From positions 62,001 through 126,000 of the forward strand of contig JADCHX010000005.1 of the NCBI GenBank assembly GCA_020248265.1: 64,000 nucleotides of DNA, given 5' to 3'. Shown here in pieces: positions 44,906 to 53,902 of the stretch. The first letter of the stretch is position 1; the number at the start of each line of letters is the position of its first letter. The translations under genes were made by a program, and so were the position numbers. The notes beneath the pieces were generated by a model. It was not told the DNA's origin, did not search any database, and was given only the letters and a program-made list of their open reading frames with translations. Origin of the DNA: Rhodocyclaceae bacterium. GTDB lineage: Bacteria > Pseudomonadota > Gammaproteobacteria > Burkholderiales > CAIKXV01.

Positions 44906-46037
44906 GCGGAAACATCCGCTCGCCCATCAGCTTGCGGGTGAGCGCAATGGACTCGTGGTACTCCCAGCGCGACTCCGGCTGAGGATTGATCCATGCGGCG
45001 TGGCTGTACACGTCGAGCAGCCGCTGCAACCAGACAGCACCCGGCTCGTCGTTGTTGTGCTCGACGCTGCCACCGGCGAGCAGGATCTCGTACGGGCTCA
45101 TCGTCGCGTCGCCGACGATCACCAGCTTGTAGTCGTTGCCGAACTTGTGCAACACGTCCATCAGCCGGCTTCGCTCGTCGAAGCGGCGCCGGTTGTCCTT
45201 CCATACCGACTCGTAGACGAAGTTGTGGAAGTAGAAGTACTCGAGGTGCTTGAACTCGCCGCGCGCGGCCGAGAACAGTTCCTCGACCACGCGGATGTAG
45301 TCGTCCATCGAGCCGCCGACATCCAGGAACAGCAGCACCTTCACCGCGTTGTGCCGTTCGGGCACCAGCTTCAGGTCGAGCCAGCCGGCATTGCGCGCGG
45401 TCGAGCGGATCGTGTCGTCCAGGTCGAGTTCCTCTGCGGCGCCCTCGCGCGCGAAGCGGCGCAGCCGGCGCAGCGCGACCTTGATGTTGCGCGTGCCCAG
45501 TTCGACATCGGAATCGAAGTTGCGGAACTCGCGCCGGTCCCAGACCTTCACCGCCCGGCGGTTGCGCGATTCATGCTGGCCGATGCGCACGCCCTCGGGG
45601 TTGTAGCCGTATGCGCCGAACGGGCTGGTGCCGGCGGTGCCGACCCATTTCGAACCGCCCTGATGGCGGCCCTTCTGCTCCTCCAGGCGCTGCCTGAGCG
45701 TCTCCATCAGCTTGTCCCAGCCACCGAGGGATTCGATCAGCTTCTTCTCTTCGTCGGTCAGCAGCTTCTCGGCCTGCCTGCGCAGCCATTCGTCAGGGAT
45801 GGCGGTGCGCAGGTCGGGCGCCTGCGACATCACCCCCTTGAAGTACGCGCCGAACACGCGGTCGAAGCGGTCGAGGTTCGATTCGTCCTTCACCAGCGCG
45901 GTACGGGCAAAGTAGTAGAAGTCGTCCATGCTGCCCCAGGCCACATGGCGCTGCAGGCCTTCGATCAGCGTGAGGAACTCGCGCAGCGACACCGGCAGCC
46001 CGGCCTTCTTCAGCTCGAACAGGAAGTCGATCAGCAT
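44859..46037 (-). CDS. VWA-domain protein, CoxE-like
   Basis: 392 residues. The N-terminal region ([28 protein letters not shown] cut here to its sense) is that of CoxE/VWA_CoxE proteins. The C-terminal VWA domain contains the MIDAS start [10 protein letters not shown] (D-x-G-x-S near 238) and [13 protein letters not shown]. Such proteins work with MoxR ATPases as metal-dependent chaperones, for instance in inserting cofactors into CO dehydrogenase. The gene lies 13 bases after the MoxR gene in one operon. Its 3' end overlaps the GGDEF-EAL gene on the opposite strand. Confidence 0.88.
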   Translation of the reverse strand: MLIDFLFELKKAGLPVSLREFLTLIEGLQRHVAWGSMDDFYYFARTALVKDESNLDRFDRVFGAYFKGVMSQAPDLRTAIPDEWLRRQAEKLLTDEEKKLIESLGGWDKLMETLRQRLEEQKGRHQGGSKWVGTAGTSPFGAYGYNPEGVRIGQHESRNRRAVKVWDRREFRNFDSDVELGTRNIKVALRRLRRFAREGAAEELDLDDTIRSTARNAGWLDLKLVPERHNAVKVLLFLDVGGSMDDYIRVVEELFSAARGEFKHLEYFYFHNFVYESVWKDNRRRFDERSRLMDVLHKFGNDYKLVIVGDATMSPYEILLAGGSVEHNNDEPGAVWLQRLLDVYSHAAWINPQPESRWEYHESIALTRKLMGERMFPLSLEGLERAMRSLAR

Positions 46038-46050
46038 CGCGCGCCTGCGG

Positions 46051-46890
46051 TCAGCCCTTGCGCCGCGACATGAAGATCAGCCGCTCGAACAGGTGGACGT
46101 CCTGCTCGTTCTTCAGCAGCGCGCCATGCAGCGGCGGCAGGATCTTGCCGTTGTCGTTGCTGCGCAGCGCCTCGGCGGGGATGTCCTCGGCCATCAGCAG
46201 CTTCAGCCAGTCGAGCAGTTCCGATGTCGACGGCTTCTTCTTCAGGCCAGGTACCTCGCGCAGCTCGAAGAAGGCCTCCATCGCCTCGCGCACCAGGGCC
46301 TGCTTGATGCCGGGGAAGTGCACGTCGACGATCTGCGCCATGGTGTCGCGATCGGGGAAGCGGATGTAGTGGAAGAAGCAGCGGCGCAGGAAGGCGTCGG
46401 GCAGTTCCTTCTCATTGTTGCTGGTGATGATGATCAGCGGCCGGTGCGTCGCGCGCACCAGTTGCCGCGTCTCGTGGACGTAGAACTCCATCCGGTCGAG
46501 TTCGCGCAGCAGGTCGTTCGGGAACTCGATGTCGGCCTTGTCGATCTCGTCGATCAGTACGACCGACGGCTCGGCGCACTCGAACGCCTCCCACAGCTTG
46601 CCGCGCACGATGTAGTTCGAAATGTCGGCGACCTTCGCCTCGCCGAGTTGCGAGTCGCGCAGGCGCGATACCGCGTCGTACTCGTACAGGCCGTGCTGGG
46701 CCTTGGTGGTCGACTTCACATGCCATTCGAACAGCGGACGACCGAGCGCTCCGGCGACCTCCTCGGCCAGCATGGTCTTGCCGGTGCCGGGTTCGCCCTT
46801 GATCAGCAACGGCCGCTGCAGGGTGACCGCGGCATTCACCGCCATCTTCAGGTCGTCGGTGGCGATGTAGCGTTCGGTACCGGTGAACAT
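46051..46890 (-). CDS. MoxR-family AAA+ ATPase
   Basis: 279 residues. Walker A GEPGTGKT is at 32-39, Walker B VVLIDEIDKAD and sensor 1 PLIIITSNNEKELPDAFLRRC follow, and the lid domain ends at RLIFMSRRKG. MoxR proteins with a VWA partner remodel or activate other enzymes. A perfect TATAAT on the minus strand (46938-46943) lies 48 bases upstream of the ATG, although no good -35 is seen. It may mature the molybdenum hydroxylases of this window (CoxD-type role), but that is inference because it is 20-35 kb away from them. Confidence 0.9.
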   Translation of the reverse strand: MFTGTERYIATDDLKMAVNAAVTLQRPLLIKGEPGTGKTMLAEEVAGALGRPLFEWHVKSTTKAQHGLYEYDAVSRLRDSQLGEAKVADISNYIVRGKLWEAFECAEPSVVLIDEIDKADIEFPNDLLRELDRMEFYVHETRQLVRATHRPLIIITSNNEKELPDAFLRRCFFHYIRFPDRDTMAQIVDVHFPGIKQALVREAMEAFFELREVPGLKKKPSTSELLDWLKLLMAEDIPAEALRSNDNGKILPPLHGALLKNEQDVHLFERLIFMSRRKG

Positions 46891-46937
46891 CGGGTCGAGC
46901 CTTTCGGACGGATGTGGGCAGGAAGCACGTGCCGACG

Positions 46938-46959
46938 ATTATAGGGCCGGGGCTACAAT
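46938..46959. promoter_or_regulatory. opposed -10 boxes between moxR and hyi
   Basis: In the 112-base divergent gap, TATAAT on the minus strand (46938-46943) faces the MoxR gene and TACAAT on the plus strand (46954-46959) faces hyi. No convincing -35 box accompanies either one. Confidence 0.35.
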
Positions 46960-47002
46960 CCCACCCGCACCCCTTGCCGTCCACACGCGCGGAATCCCGC
47001 CC

Positions 47003-47773
47003 ATGCCCCGCTTCGCCGCGAACCTGTCCTTCCTGTTCCACGAGGTACCCTTCGAGCAGCGCTTTGCGCGCGCCGCCGCGGCCGGGTTCGCCGGCGTCGA
47101 ATACTTCTTTCCGTATGCGCTGCCCGCGGCACGTATCGCCGCCCTGCTCGAAGAGCACCGGTTGACGCAGGTGCTGTTCAACCTGCCGGCCGGCGACTGG
47201 GAAGCGGGCGAACGGGGGATCGCCGCCCATCCGGGCCGGGTCGCGGAGTTCCGGGACAGCGTCGGACTTGCACTGGAGTACGCGGCCGCACTGGGCTGCA
47301 GCCAGGTGAACTGCCTGGCCGGCATGCCACCGCACGGCGCCGATCCGCTGCAGGTGCGCGAGACCTTCGTCGAAAACCTGCGCTATGCCGCCGGCACGGC
47401 GGCCGCGCACGGGGTACGCATGCTGTCGGAGCCGATCAACGATCGCGACATGCCCGGCTTCTACCTGACCCGTTCGGCGCAGGCGATCGAACTGTTCGAC
47501 GAAGCGGGCAGCGACAACCTCTACCTGCAGTACGACGTCTACCACATGCAGGTGATGGAGGGCGACCTCGCCCCGACCATCGAACGCCTGCTGCCGCGCA
47601 TCGCGCACATGCAGTTCGCAGATACGCCCGGACGGCATGAACCCGGCACCGGCGAGATCAACTTTCCCTTCCTGTTCGGCCATGTCGACCGGCTCGGCTA
47701 CACGGGATGGATGAGCGCGGAATACCGGCCGAGCGCCGGCACGGAAGCCAGCCTCGGCTGGCTGCGCGGATGA
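47003..47773 (+). CDS. hyi: hydroxypyruvate isomerase
   Basis: 256-residue TIM-barrel enzyme that interconverts hydroxypyruvate and tartronate semialdehyde. Segments include NLSFLFHEVPFEQRFARAAAAGF, NLPAGDWEAGERGIA, EPINDRDMPGFYLT, QYDVYHMQVMEGDLAPTI and QFADTPGRHEPGTGEINFPFLF. The two Glu metal ligands sit in SEPIND and SAEYRP. ATG 47003 is the first start in the open frame close to the family N-terminus; its ribosome site is weak. It begins a run with glxR and glycerate kinase. Confidence 0.92.
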   Translation: MPRFAANLSFLFHEVPFEQRFARAAAAGFAGVEYFFPYALPAARIAALLEEHRLTQVLFNLPAGDWEAGERGIAAHPGRVAEFRDSVGLALEYAAALGCSQVNCLAGMPPHGADPLQVRETFVENLRYAAGTAAAHGVRMLSEPINDRDMPGFYLTRSAQAIELFDEAGSDNLYLQYDVYHMQVMEGDLAPTIERLLPRIAHMQFADTPGRHEPGTGEINFPFLFGHVDRLGYTGWMSAEYRPSAGTEASLGWLRG

Positions 47774-47817
47774 CCACCGGCGCAGGCCGGACCTGAACAA
47801 CGAGGGAGAACGGCAAC

Positions 47818-48699
47818 ATGGCGAACATCGGATTCGTGGGACTGGGCATCATGGGCAGGCCGATGGCACTCAACCTGATCAAGGGCGGCCACAGCCTGTT
47901 CCTGCACAGCCGCAGCGGCGTGCCGGCGGAACTCACCGCCGCCGGCGGCAAGGCCTGCCCGAATGCAACCGAAGTGGCGCGTGCAGCCGACATCGTGATC
48001 ACGATGGTGCCCGACACGCCAGACGTCGAGCGCGTGCTGTTCGGCGAGGCGGGCGTCGCCGCAGGGCTGTCGAAGGGCAAGGTGGTAATCGACATGAGTT
48101 CCATCTCGCCGATAGAGACCAAGTGCTTCGCCGCGCGCATCGAATCGCTGGGGTGCGAGTATGTCGATGCGCCGGTATCCGGCGGCGAGGTGGGTGCCAA
48201 GGCCGCCTCGCTCACGATCATGGTCGGTGCGAAGCCTGACGTGTTCGAACGGGTGAAGCCGCTGTTCGCGCTGATGGGGAAGAACATCACCCTGGTCGGC
48301 GGTGTCGGCGACGGCCAGACCTGCAAGGTGTGCAACCAGATCATCGTCGCGCTCAACATCGAGGCGGTCGGCGAGGCGCTGCTGTTCGCGGCAAAGGCTG
48401 GCGCCGATCCGGCCAAGGTCCGCGAGGCACTGATGGGTGGCTTCGCCGCCTCGCGCGTGCTCGAGGTCCACGGCGAGCGGATGGTCAAGCGCACGTTCGA
48501 CCCGGGCTTCCGTATCGAACTGCACCAGAAGGATCTCTCGCTGGCGCTGGCCGGTGCGCGCGCGATGGGCATGAGCCTGCCGAACACGGCCACCGCACAG
48601 GAGCTGTTCAATGCCTGCGGCGGGCTGGGCGGCTCGAAGTGGGACCACTCGGCGATGGTGCGGGCGCTCGAAGCGCTGGCCGGCAAGACGGTCGGCTGA
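47818..48699 (+). CDS. glxR: tartronate semialdehyde reductase
   Basis: 293-residue beta-hydroxyacid dehydrogenase reducing tartronate semialdehyde to D-glycerate with NAD(P)H. The N-terminal Rossmann motif is GFVGLGIMGRPMA, the substrate site is DAPVSGGEVGAK, and the catalytic Lys is in GDGQTCKVCNQIIVALNIEA (about 171). The C-terminal helical domain ends at GGSKWDHSAMVRALE. GAGGGAG lies before ATG 47818. It follows hyi by 44 bases. Confidence 0.93.
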   Translation: MANIGFVGLGIMGRPMALNLIKGGHSLFLHSRSGVPAELTAAGGKACPNATEVARAADIVITMVPDTPDVERVLFGEAGVAAGLSKGKVVIDMSSISPIETKCFAARIESLGCEYVDAPVSGGEVGAKAASLTIMVGAKPDVFERVKPLFALMGKNITLVGGVGDGQTCKVCNQIIVALNIEAVGEALLFAAKAGADPAKVREALMGGFAASRVLEVHGERMVKRTFDPGFRIELHQKDLSLALAGARAMGMSLPNTATAQELFNACGGLGGSKWDHSAMVRALEALAGKTVG

Positions 48700-48706
48700 A
48701 GCACCG

Positions 48707-49996
48707 ATGAGCGCGCAACGCGAGCTGCTGCTGGCGATGTTCCGCGCGGCGGTCGCGGCTGCCGATCCGATGCACTGCGTCGGTCCCGCGCTGCCGCCGC
48801 TGCCCGCGCGCGAGGGCGGCGGCCGCACGATCGTCATCGGCGCCGGCAAAGCGTCAGCGTCGATGGCCCGGGCGGTCGAGGCTGCGTGGGCGGCCGACCT
48901 CGACCGGATCGAGGGGATGGTGATCACCCGCTACGGGCACGCGCTGCCGTGCCGGAAGATCGAGGTGGTCGAGGCGGCGCACCCGGTACCGGACGAGGCC
49001 GGCGTGGCAGCCACCGCCCGCCTGCTCGACCTCGTGTCGGGGCTGGATGCGCGCGATCTGGTCGTCTGCCTGATCTCCGGCGGCGGCTCGGCGCTGCTCG
49101 CCTGCCCGCCTGCGTCCGTGCCACTGGCGGACAAGCAGGCACTGTCCCGGGTGCTGCTGCAGTCGGGCGCGGACATCGGCGAGATGAACTGCGTGCGCAA
49201 GCACCTGTCGCGCGTCAAGGGCGGACGCCTGGCACTGGCCTGCCATCCGGCGCGCATCGCCACGCTCGCGATCTCGGATGTGCCCGGCGATGCGCTGGAG
49301 ATCATCGCCTCCGGCCCGACGGTCGGCGACAGCACGACCCGCGCCGACGCACTGCGGGTACTGGCCACGTACGGGCTGGACCAGCCGGCGAGCGCGCTGG
49401 CCTTCCTGGGCACGCCGGAGGCCGAGACGCCCAAGCCCGGCGATCCACGGCTGGCGAACGCCACCACCCGGCTGGTCGCGCGTCCGCAAGATGCCCTCGA
49501 GGCCGCCGCATCGGTGGCACGCGACGCCGGCTACACGCCGCTGATCCTCGGCGACGCGATCGAAGGCGAGGCCAGGGAGGTCGCACGCGTGCTCGGCGCA
49601 ACCGCGCGCCAGGTGGTGCGGCACGGCCAGCCACTGCCGCCGCGCTGCGTCCTGCTGTCCGGCGGCGAGACGACCGTGACGGTACGCGGGGGCGGCCGTG
49701 GCGGACGCAACGTCGAGTTCCTGCTCGCGCTGGCCTGCTCGCTGCGCGGCCAGGCTGGCGTGCATGCGATCGCCGCCGACACCGATGGCATCGATGGCGC
49801 CGGACCGGCGGCCGGAGCGCTGATCGCCCCGGACACCTGGGCACGGGCACGACACATGGGCATCGACGCGGCCGCGATGCTGGCCGACAATGACGCACAC
49901 ACGTTCTTCGAGCGCCTGGATGACACTGTCGTGACCGGGCCGACGCACACCAATGTGAACGACTTCAGGGCGATCCTGGTCGACGCTGCGACCTGA
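48707..49996 (+). CDS. ttuD: glycerate 2-kinase (MOFRL family)
   Basis: 429 residues of the glycerate-kinase/TtuD type: TIVIGAGKASASMARAVE at the N-terminus, LVVCLISGGGSALLACP, MNCVRKHLSRVKGGRLA, DVPGDALEIIASGPTV and the C-terminal MOFRL domain (LLSGGETTVTVRGGGRGGRN, AADTDGIDGAGPAAGA). It phosphorylates D-glycerate to 2-phosphoglycerate, sending glyoxylate carbon into glycolysis. ATG 48707 lies seven bases after glxR. The glyoxylate carboligase gene expected with this set is not in the window. Confidence 0.9.
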   Translation: MSAQRELLLAMFRAAVAAADPMHCVGPALPPLPAREGGGRTIVIGAGKASASMARAVEAAWAADLDRIEGMVITRYGHALPCRKIEVVEAAHPVPDEAGVAATARLLDLVSGLDARDLVVCLISGGGSALLACPPASVPLADKQALSRVLLQSGADIGEMNCVRKHLSRVKGGRLALACHPARIATLAISDVPGDALEIIASGPTVGDSTTRADALRVLATYGLDQPASALAFLGTPEAETPKPGDPRLANATTRLVARPQDALEAAASVARDAGYTPLILGDAIEGEAREVARVLGATARQVVRHGQPLPPRCVLLSGGETTVTVRGGGRGGRNVEFLLALACSLRGQAGVHAIAADTDGIDGAGPAAGALIAPDTWARARHMGIDAAAMLADNDAHTFFERLDDTVVTGPTHTNVNDFRAILVDAAT

Positions 49997-50028
49997 AACC
50001 TGAGAGCCAAGACCGGGGACGACGTTCG

Positions 50029-51507
50029 ATGGATACGATGACGGCAGCCGCGATCGACCGGGAAGCACTGCTCCGTCGGCTGCGTGCATTGCTGCCCGAC
50101 GGATCGGTCCTGCACACCGACGAGGCGCAGCGCCCGTACGAATGCGACGGCCTGACGCTGTTCCGCCAGTTGCCGCTGGCCACGGTGCTGCCGTCGACCG
50201 AAGCGGAACTGCTCGCGGTGGTGCAGATATGTCGGGAAGCGGGCGTGCCCATCGTGCCCCGCGGGGCGGGCACCGGCCTGTCCGGTGGCGCGACGCCGCA
50301 TGCGCAGGGCGTGCTGCTGTCCACCGCGAAGATGAGCCGCATCCTGTCGATCGACCCGCTGGCACGCACCGCCCGGGTGCAGCCGGGGGTACGCAACCTC
50401 GCGATCTCCGAGGCGGCCGCCAGGTACGGGCTCTACTACGCGCCCGATCCGTCCAGCCAGATCGCCTGTTCGATCGGTGGCAACGTCGCTGAGAATTCCG
50501 GCGGCGTGCACTGCCTCAAGTACGGCCTGACCGTGCACAACGTGCTGCGCGTGCGGGCAGTCACCATCGACGGCGAGGTGGTCGAGTTCGGCGGCGGCGC
50601 GCTCGACAGCCCGGGCCTGGACCTGCTGGCGGTACTGATCGGCAGCGAGGGCATGCTCGCGATCACGACCGAGGTGACGGTGAAGCTGATCCCGCGGCCC
50701 CAGCTCGCCCGCTGCATCATGGCAAGTTTCGGCGACGTCGGCGTCGCCGGCGATGCGGTGGCGAAGCTGATCGCCGCCGGCATCATTCCGGCCGGGCTCG
50801 AGATGATGGACCAGCCCGCCACGCGCATGGTCGAACCGTTCGCCAACGCCGGCTACGACCTCGACGCCGCGGCGATCCTGCTCTGCGAGGCCGACGGCAC
50901 GCCGGAAGAGGTCGAGGAAGAAATCGCGCACATGTCCGAGGTCCTGCGCACAGCCGGTGCCACCGGATTGCGGGTGTCCGCCTCGGAAAGCGAACGGCTG
51001 CGCTTCTGGGCCGGGCGCAAGAACGCCTTCCCGGCGGCCGGCCGCGTATCGCCCGATTACTACTGCATGGACGGCACCATCCCGCGCCGGCGGCTGGGCG
51101 AGATGCTGCGCGCGATCCAGCAGATGGAAACGAAGTACGACATGCGCTGTCCGAACGTGTTCCACGCCGGGGACGGCAACCTGCATCCGCTCATCCTGTT
51201 CGATGCCAACGACCCGTCGTCGCTCGCGCGCGCCGAGGCGTTCGGCGCCGACATCCTGGAGCTGTGCGTCCGCCTCGGCGGCACGGTGACCGGGGAACAC
51301 GGCGTCGGCATCGAGAAGATCAACCAGATGTGCGTGCAGTTCCCGGCCGACGAGCGCGAGCAGTTCTTCGGCGTGAAACGCGCATTCGATCCGCCCGGGC
51401 TGCTCAACCCGGGCAAGTGCATCCCGACCCTGCACCGCTGCGCCGAGTACGGGCGGATGAAGGTCCACGGCGGCGCACTGCCGCACCCCGGGCTGGACAG
51501 GTTCTGA
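50029..51507 (+). CDS. glcD: glycolate oxidase subunit GlcD
   Basis: 492-residue FAD-linked oxidase, the catalytic subunit of glycolate dehydrogenase. The PCMH FAD domain (about 50-230) has VPRGAGTGLSGGATPHA and IGGNVAENSGGVHCLKYG. The C-terminal domain has NVFHAGDGNLHPLILFD and GGTVTGEHGVGIEKINQM. It oxidises glycolate to glyoxylate at the membrane, with GlcE and GlcF. It starts at ATG 50029, with a GGGACG upstream. The operon continues glcE and glcF, each one base apart. Confidence 0.94.
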   Translation: MDTMTAAAIDREALLRRLRALLPDGSVLHTDEAQRPYECDGLTLFRQLPLATVLPSTEAELLAVVQICREAGVPIVPRGAGTGLSGGATPHAQGVLLSTAKMSRILSIDPLARTARVQPGVRNLAISEAAARYGLYYAPDPSSQIACSIGGNVAENSGGVHCLKYGLTVHNVLRVRAVTIDGEVVEFGGGALDSPGLDLLAVLIGSEGMLAITTEVTVKLIPRPQLARCIMASFGDVGVAGDAVAKLIAAGIIPAGLEMMDQPATRMVEPFANAGYDLDAAAILLCEADGTPEEVEEEIAHMSEVLRTAGATGLRVSASESERLRFWAGRKNAFPAAGRVSPDYYCMDGTIPRRRLGEMLRAIQQMETKYDMRCPNVFHAGDGNLHPLILFDANDPSSLARAEAFGADILELCVRLGGTVTGEHGVGIEKINQMCVQFPADEREQFFGVKRAFDPPGLLNPGKCIPTLHRCAEYGRMKVHGGALPHPGLDRF

Positions 51508-51508
51508 G

Positions 51509-52606
51509 ATGGCCGACGCATTGATCGACCAGGTGCGCGCTGCCTTCGAGGGCAGGCAGCGCCTGCACATACGTGGCGGCGGGACGAAGGACTGGTATGG
51601 CGAAGCGCCGTCGGGCGACAAGGCATCGGTACTCGATACCCGTGGCCATGCGGGCATCGTCGCCTACGACCCGAGCGAACTCGTGGTCACCGCGCGCTGC
51701 GGCACGCCACTGACGGAACTGGAGACCACGCTGGCCGCACACGGCCAGATGCTCGCCTGCGAACCGCCGCACTTCGGCCAGGGCGCGACGATCGGCGGCT
51801 GCGTCGCTGCCGGCCTGTCCGGCCCCCGGCGGGCCAGTGCGGGCAGCATCCGCGACTTCGTGCTCGGCGCAAAGCTGCTCAACGGTCGCGGCCAGCACCT
51901 CGTGTTCGGCGGCCAGGTGATCAAGAACGTTGCCGGCTACGATGTGAGCCGGCTGCTGGCAGGCTCGCTCGGCATCCTCGGCGTGATCACGGAAGTGTCG
52001 CTGAAGGTCGTGCCGGTACCGGTGGCCGAAGCCACGCTGCGCTTCGACGACATCGCACAGCACGAGGCGCTCGAACGGCTGAACCGCTGGGCCGGACAGC
52101 CGCTGCCGGTGTCCGCCTCGGCCTGGGCGGGCGGCACGCTGCACCTGCGCCTGTCCGGTGCCGCCGCGGCGTTGCGCGCGGCGCGCCACGCCCTGGGCGG
52201 CGACCCGCTGGAAGCGGAGGACGCCGCCACCTTCTGGCGCGAGCTGCGCGAACAGACGGCACCGTTCTTCGCGAGCGATCAGCCGCTGTGGCGGATGTCG
52301 GTTCCGTCGACGGCACCGCCGCTCGTGCCCGGTGGCGAAGAACCGGCGGCGCAACTGCTGGAATGGGGTGGTGCGCTGCGCTGGGTACGCTCGGCGCAGC
52401 CGGCCGACACGCTGCGCGCAGCGGCACGCGAGGCCGGCGGACATGCAACGCTGTTCCGCCGAGGCCGATCGGCCGCCGCGCAGGGCGCGCAGCCCGGCTG
52501 CTTCGCCCCGCTCGAGCCCGCCCTGCTGCGCATCCACCAGCGCCTGAAGGCCGAGTTCGATCCGGCCGGCGTGTTCAACCACGGCCGTCTGTACCCGGGA
52601 CTCTGA
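51509..52606 (+). CDS. glcE: glycolate oxidase subunit GlcE
   Basis: 365-residue second FAD-binding subunit. LHIRGGGTKDWYGEAP, VVTARCGTPLTELETTLA, ACEPPHFGQGATIGGCVAAGLSG cut to its family sense, and NVAGYDVSRLLAGSLGILGVITEV are the usual FAD-domain segments. The C-terminus ends HQRLKAEFDPAGVFNHGRLYPGL. It begins one base after the glcD stop and is probably translationally coupled. Confidence 0.93.
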   Translation: MADALIDQVRAAFEGRQRLHIRGGGTKDWYGEAPSGDKASVLDTRGHAGIVAYDPSELVVTARCGTPLTELETTLAAHGQMLACEPPHFGQGATIGGCVAAGLSGPRRASAGSIRDFVLGAKLLNGRGQHLVFGGQVIKNVAGYDVSRLLAGSLGILGVITEVSLKVVPVPVAEATLRFDDIAQHEALERLNRWAGQPLPVSASAWAGGTLHLRLSGAAAALRAARHALGGDPLEAEDAATFWRELREQTAPFFASDQPLWRMSVPSTAPPLVPGGEEPAAQLLEWGGALRWVRSAQPADTLRAAAREAGGHATLFRRGRSAAAQGAQPGCFAPLEPALLRIHQRLKAEFDPAGVFNHGRLYPGL

Positions 52607-52607
52607 C

Positions 52608-53867
52608 ATGCAGACCAGCCTCGCCGAATTCATCCGCGACACGCCGCAAGGCACGGAAGCCGAGTCGATCCTGCGCTCGTGCGTGCACTGCGGCTTCTGC
52701 ACCGCGACCTGCCCGACCTACCAGCTGGTCGGCGACGAGCTGGACGGACCCCGTGGCCGCATCTACCTGATCAAGCAGGTGCTCGAAGGATCGCCGGCGA
52801 CGTCGAAGACGCGCGATCACCTCGACCGCTGCCTCACCTGCCGTTCGTGCGAGACCACCTGTCCATCCGGCGTGCGCTACGGCAGGCTCGTCGACATCGG
52901 CCGCCATGTCGTAGAAGAACAGGTCCCGCGCACCGGCACCGACCGGCTGCTGCGCCTGGCCTTGCGCTCCGTGCTGCCGCGGCCGGCACTGTTCGGCCCG
53001 CTGCTGCGCGCCGCGCGTGTCCTCAAGCCGATGCTGCCGGCGGCGCTCGCGCGCAAGGTGCCGCCGCAGCGCAGCGCCGGACGGCGCCCTGCACCGCGCC
53101 ATGCACGGCGCATGCTCGTGCTCAAGGGCTGCGTGCAGCCCTCGATCGCCCCCGGTATCAACGCCGCCGCGACACGGGTGCTCGACCGGCTCGGGGTGTC
53201 GCTGGTACCCGCCACCGACGCGGGCTGCTGTGGCGCGGTCACGCACCACCTGAACGCCCCGGCCGAGGCACTCGTCCAGATGCGCCGCAACATCGATGCC
53301 TGGTGGCCGGCCATCGAAGCTGGCGCCGAAGCGATCGTCGTCACCGCCAGCGGATGCACCGCAATGGTCAGGGAGTACGGCCAGTTGCTCGCCGACGACC
53401 CGGCCTACGCAGCGCGCGCGGCCCGGGTCACCGCGCTTTCGCGTGACCTGTCCGAGGTGGTGGCAGCCGAACTCGCGCGCCCCGGCGCTCCCGTGCCGCC
53501 ACGCACGGCGCCCGGCCAGCGCGTCGCGTTCCATGCACCGTGCACGCTGCAGCACGCATTGCGACTGCGCGGCGTGGTCGAGCCCATGCTGACCGCCCTC
53601 GGACTGGAACTGACGGATGTCCCGGATGCCCACCTCTGCTGCGGCTCGGCGGGCACCTACTCGATCCTGCAGCCCGACCTGTCGCGGCAGTTGCTGGCGC
53701 GCAAGGTCGAGGCGCTCGAGTCGGGCGCCCCGCGATCGATACTGACGGCAAACATCGGCTGTCTCGGCCATCTGCAGTCCGGCTGCGACCTGCCGGTGGA
53801 ACACTGGGTCGAGGCGGTAGACCGCCTCTGGTCCGATGCCGACGCACGCGCACCCGAGGAGGCCTGA
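52608..53867 (+). CDS. glcF: glycolate oxidase iron-sulfur subunit GlcF
   Basis: 419 residues. Two 4Fe-4S motifs lie near the N-terminus (CVHCGFCTATCP and CLTCRSCETTCPSGV). Two CCG-type domains follow (TDAGCCGAVTHH and DAHLCCGSAGTY). It links GlcDE to the quinone pool. ATG 52608 lies one base after glcE. The stop codon lies in a long hairpin shared with the convergent queG. Confidence 0.94.
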   Translation: MQTSLAEFIRDTPQGTEAESILRSCVHCGFCTATCPTYQLVGDELDGPRGRIYLIKQVLEGSPATSKTRDHLDRCLTCRSCETTCPSGVRYGRLVDIGRHVVEEQVPRTGTDRLLRLALRSVLPRPALFGPLLRAARVLKPMLPAALARKVPPQRSAGRRPAPRHARRMLVLKGCVQPSIAPGINAAATRVLDRLGVSLVPATDAGCCGAVTHHLNAPAEALVQMRRNIDAWWPAIEAGAEAIVVTASGCTAMVREYGQLLADDPAYAARAARVTALSRDLSEVVAAELARPGAPVPPRTAPGQRVAFHAPCTLQHALRLRGVVEPMLTALGLELTDVPDAHLCCGSAGTYSILQPDLSRQLLARKVEALESGAPRSILTANIGCLGHLQSGCDLPVEHWVEAVDRLWSDADARAPEEA

Positions 53868-53902
53868 CCGCCTGCGCGATCAACACGCGCCCAGGCGGTC
53901 AG
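53864..53902. terminator. bidirectional hairpin containing both stop codons
   Basis: CTGACCGCCTG (53864-53874) pairs perfectly with CAGGCGGTCAG (53892-53902), with four further inner pairs (CGCG). The TGA stops of glcF (53865-53867) and queG (complement of 53899-53901) are inside the two arms. Confidence 0.65.
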
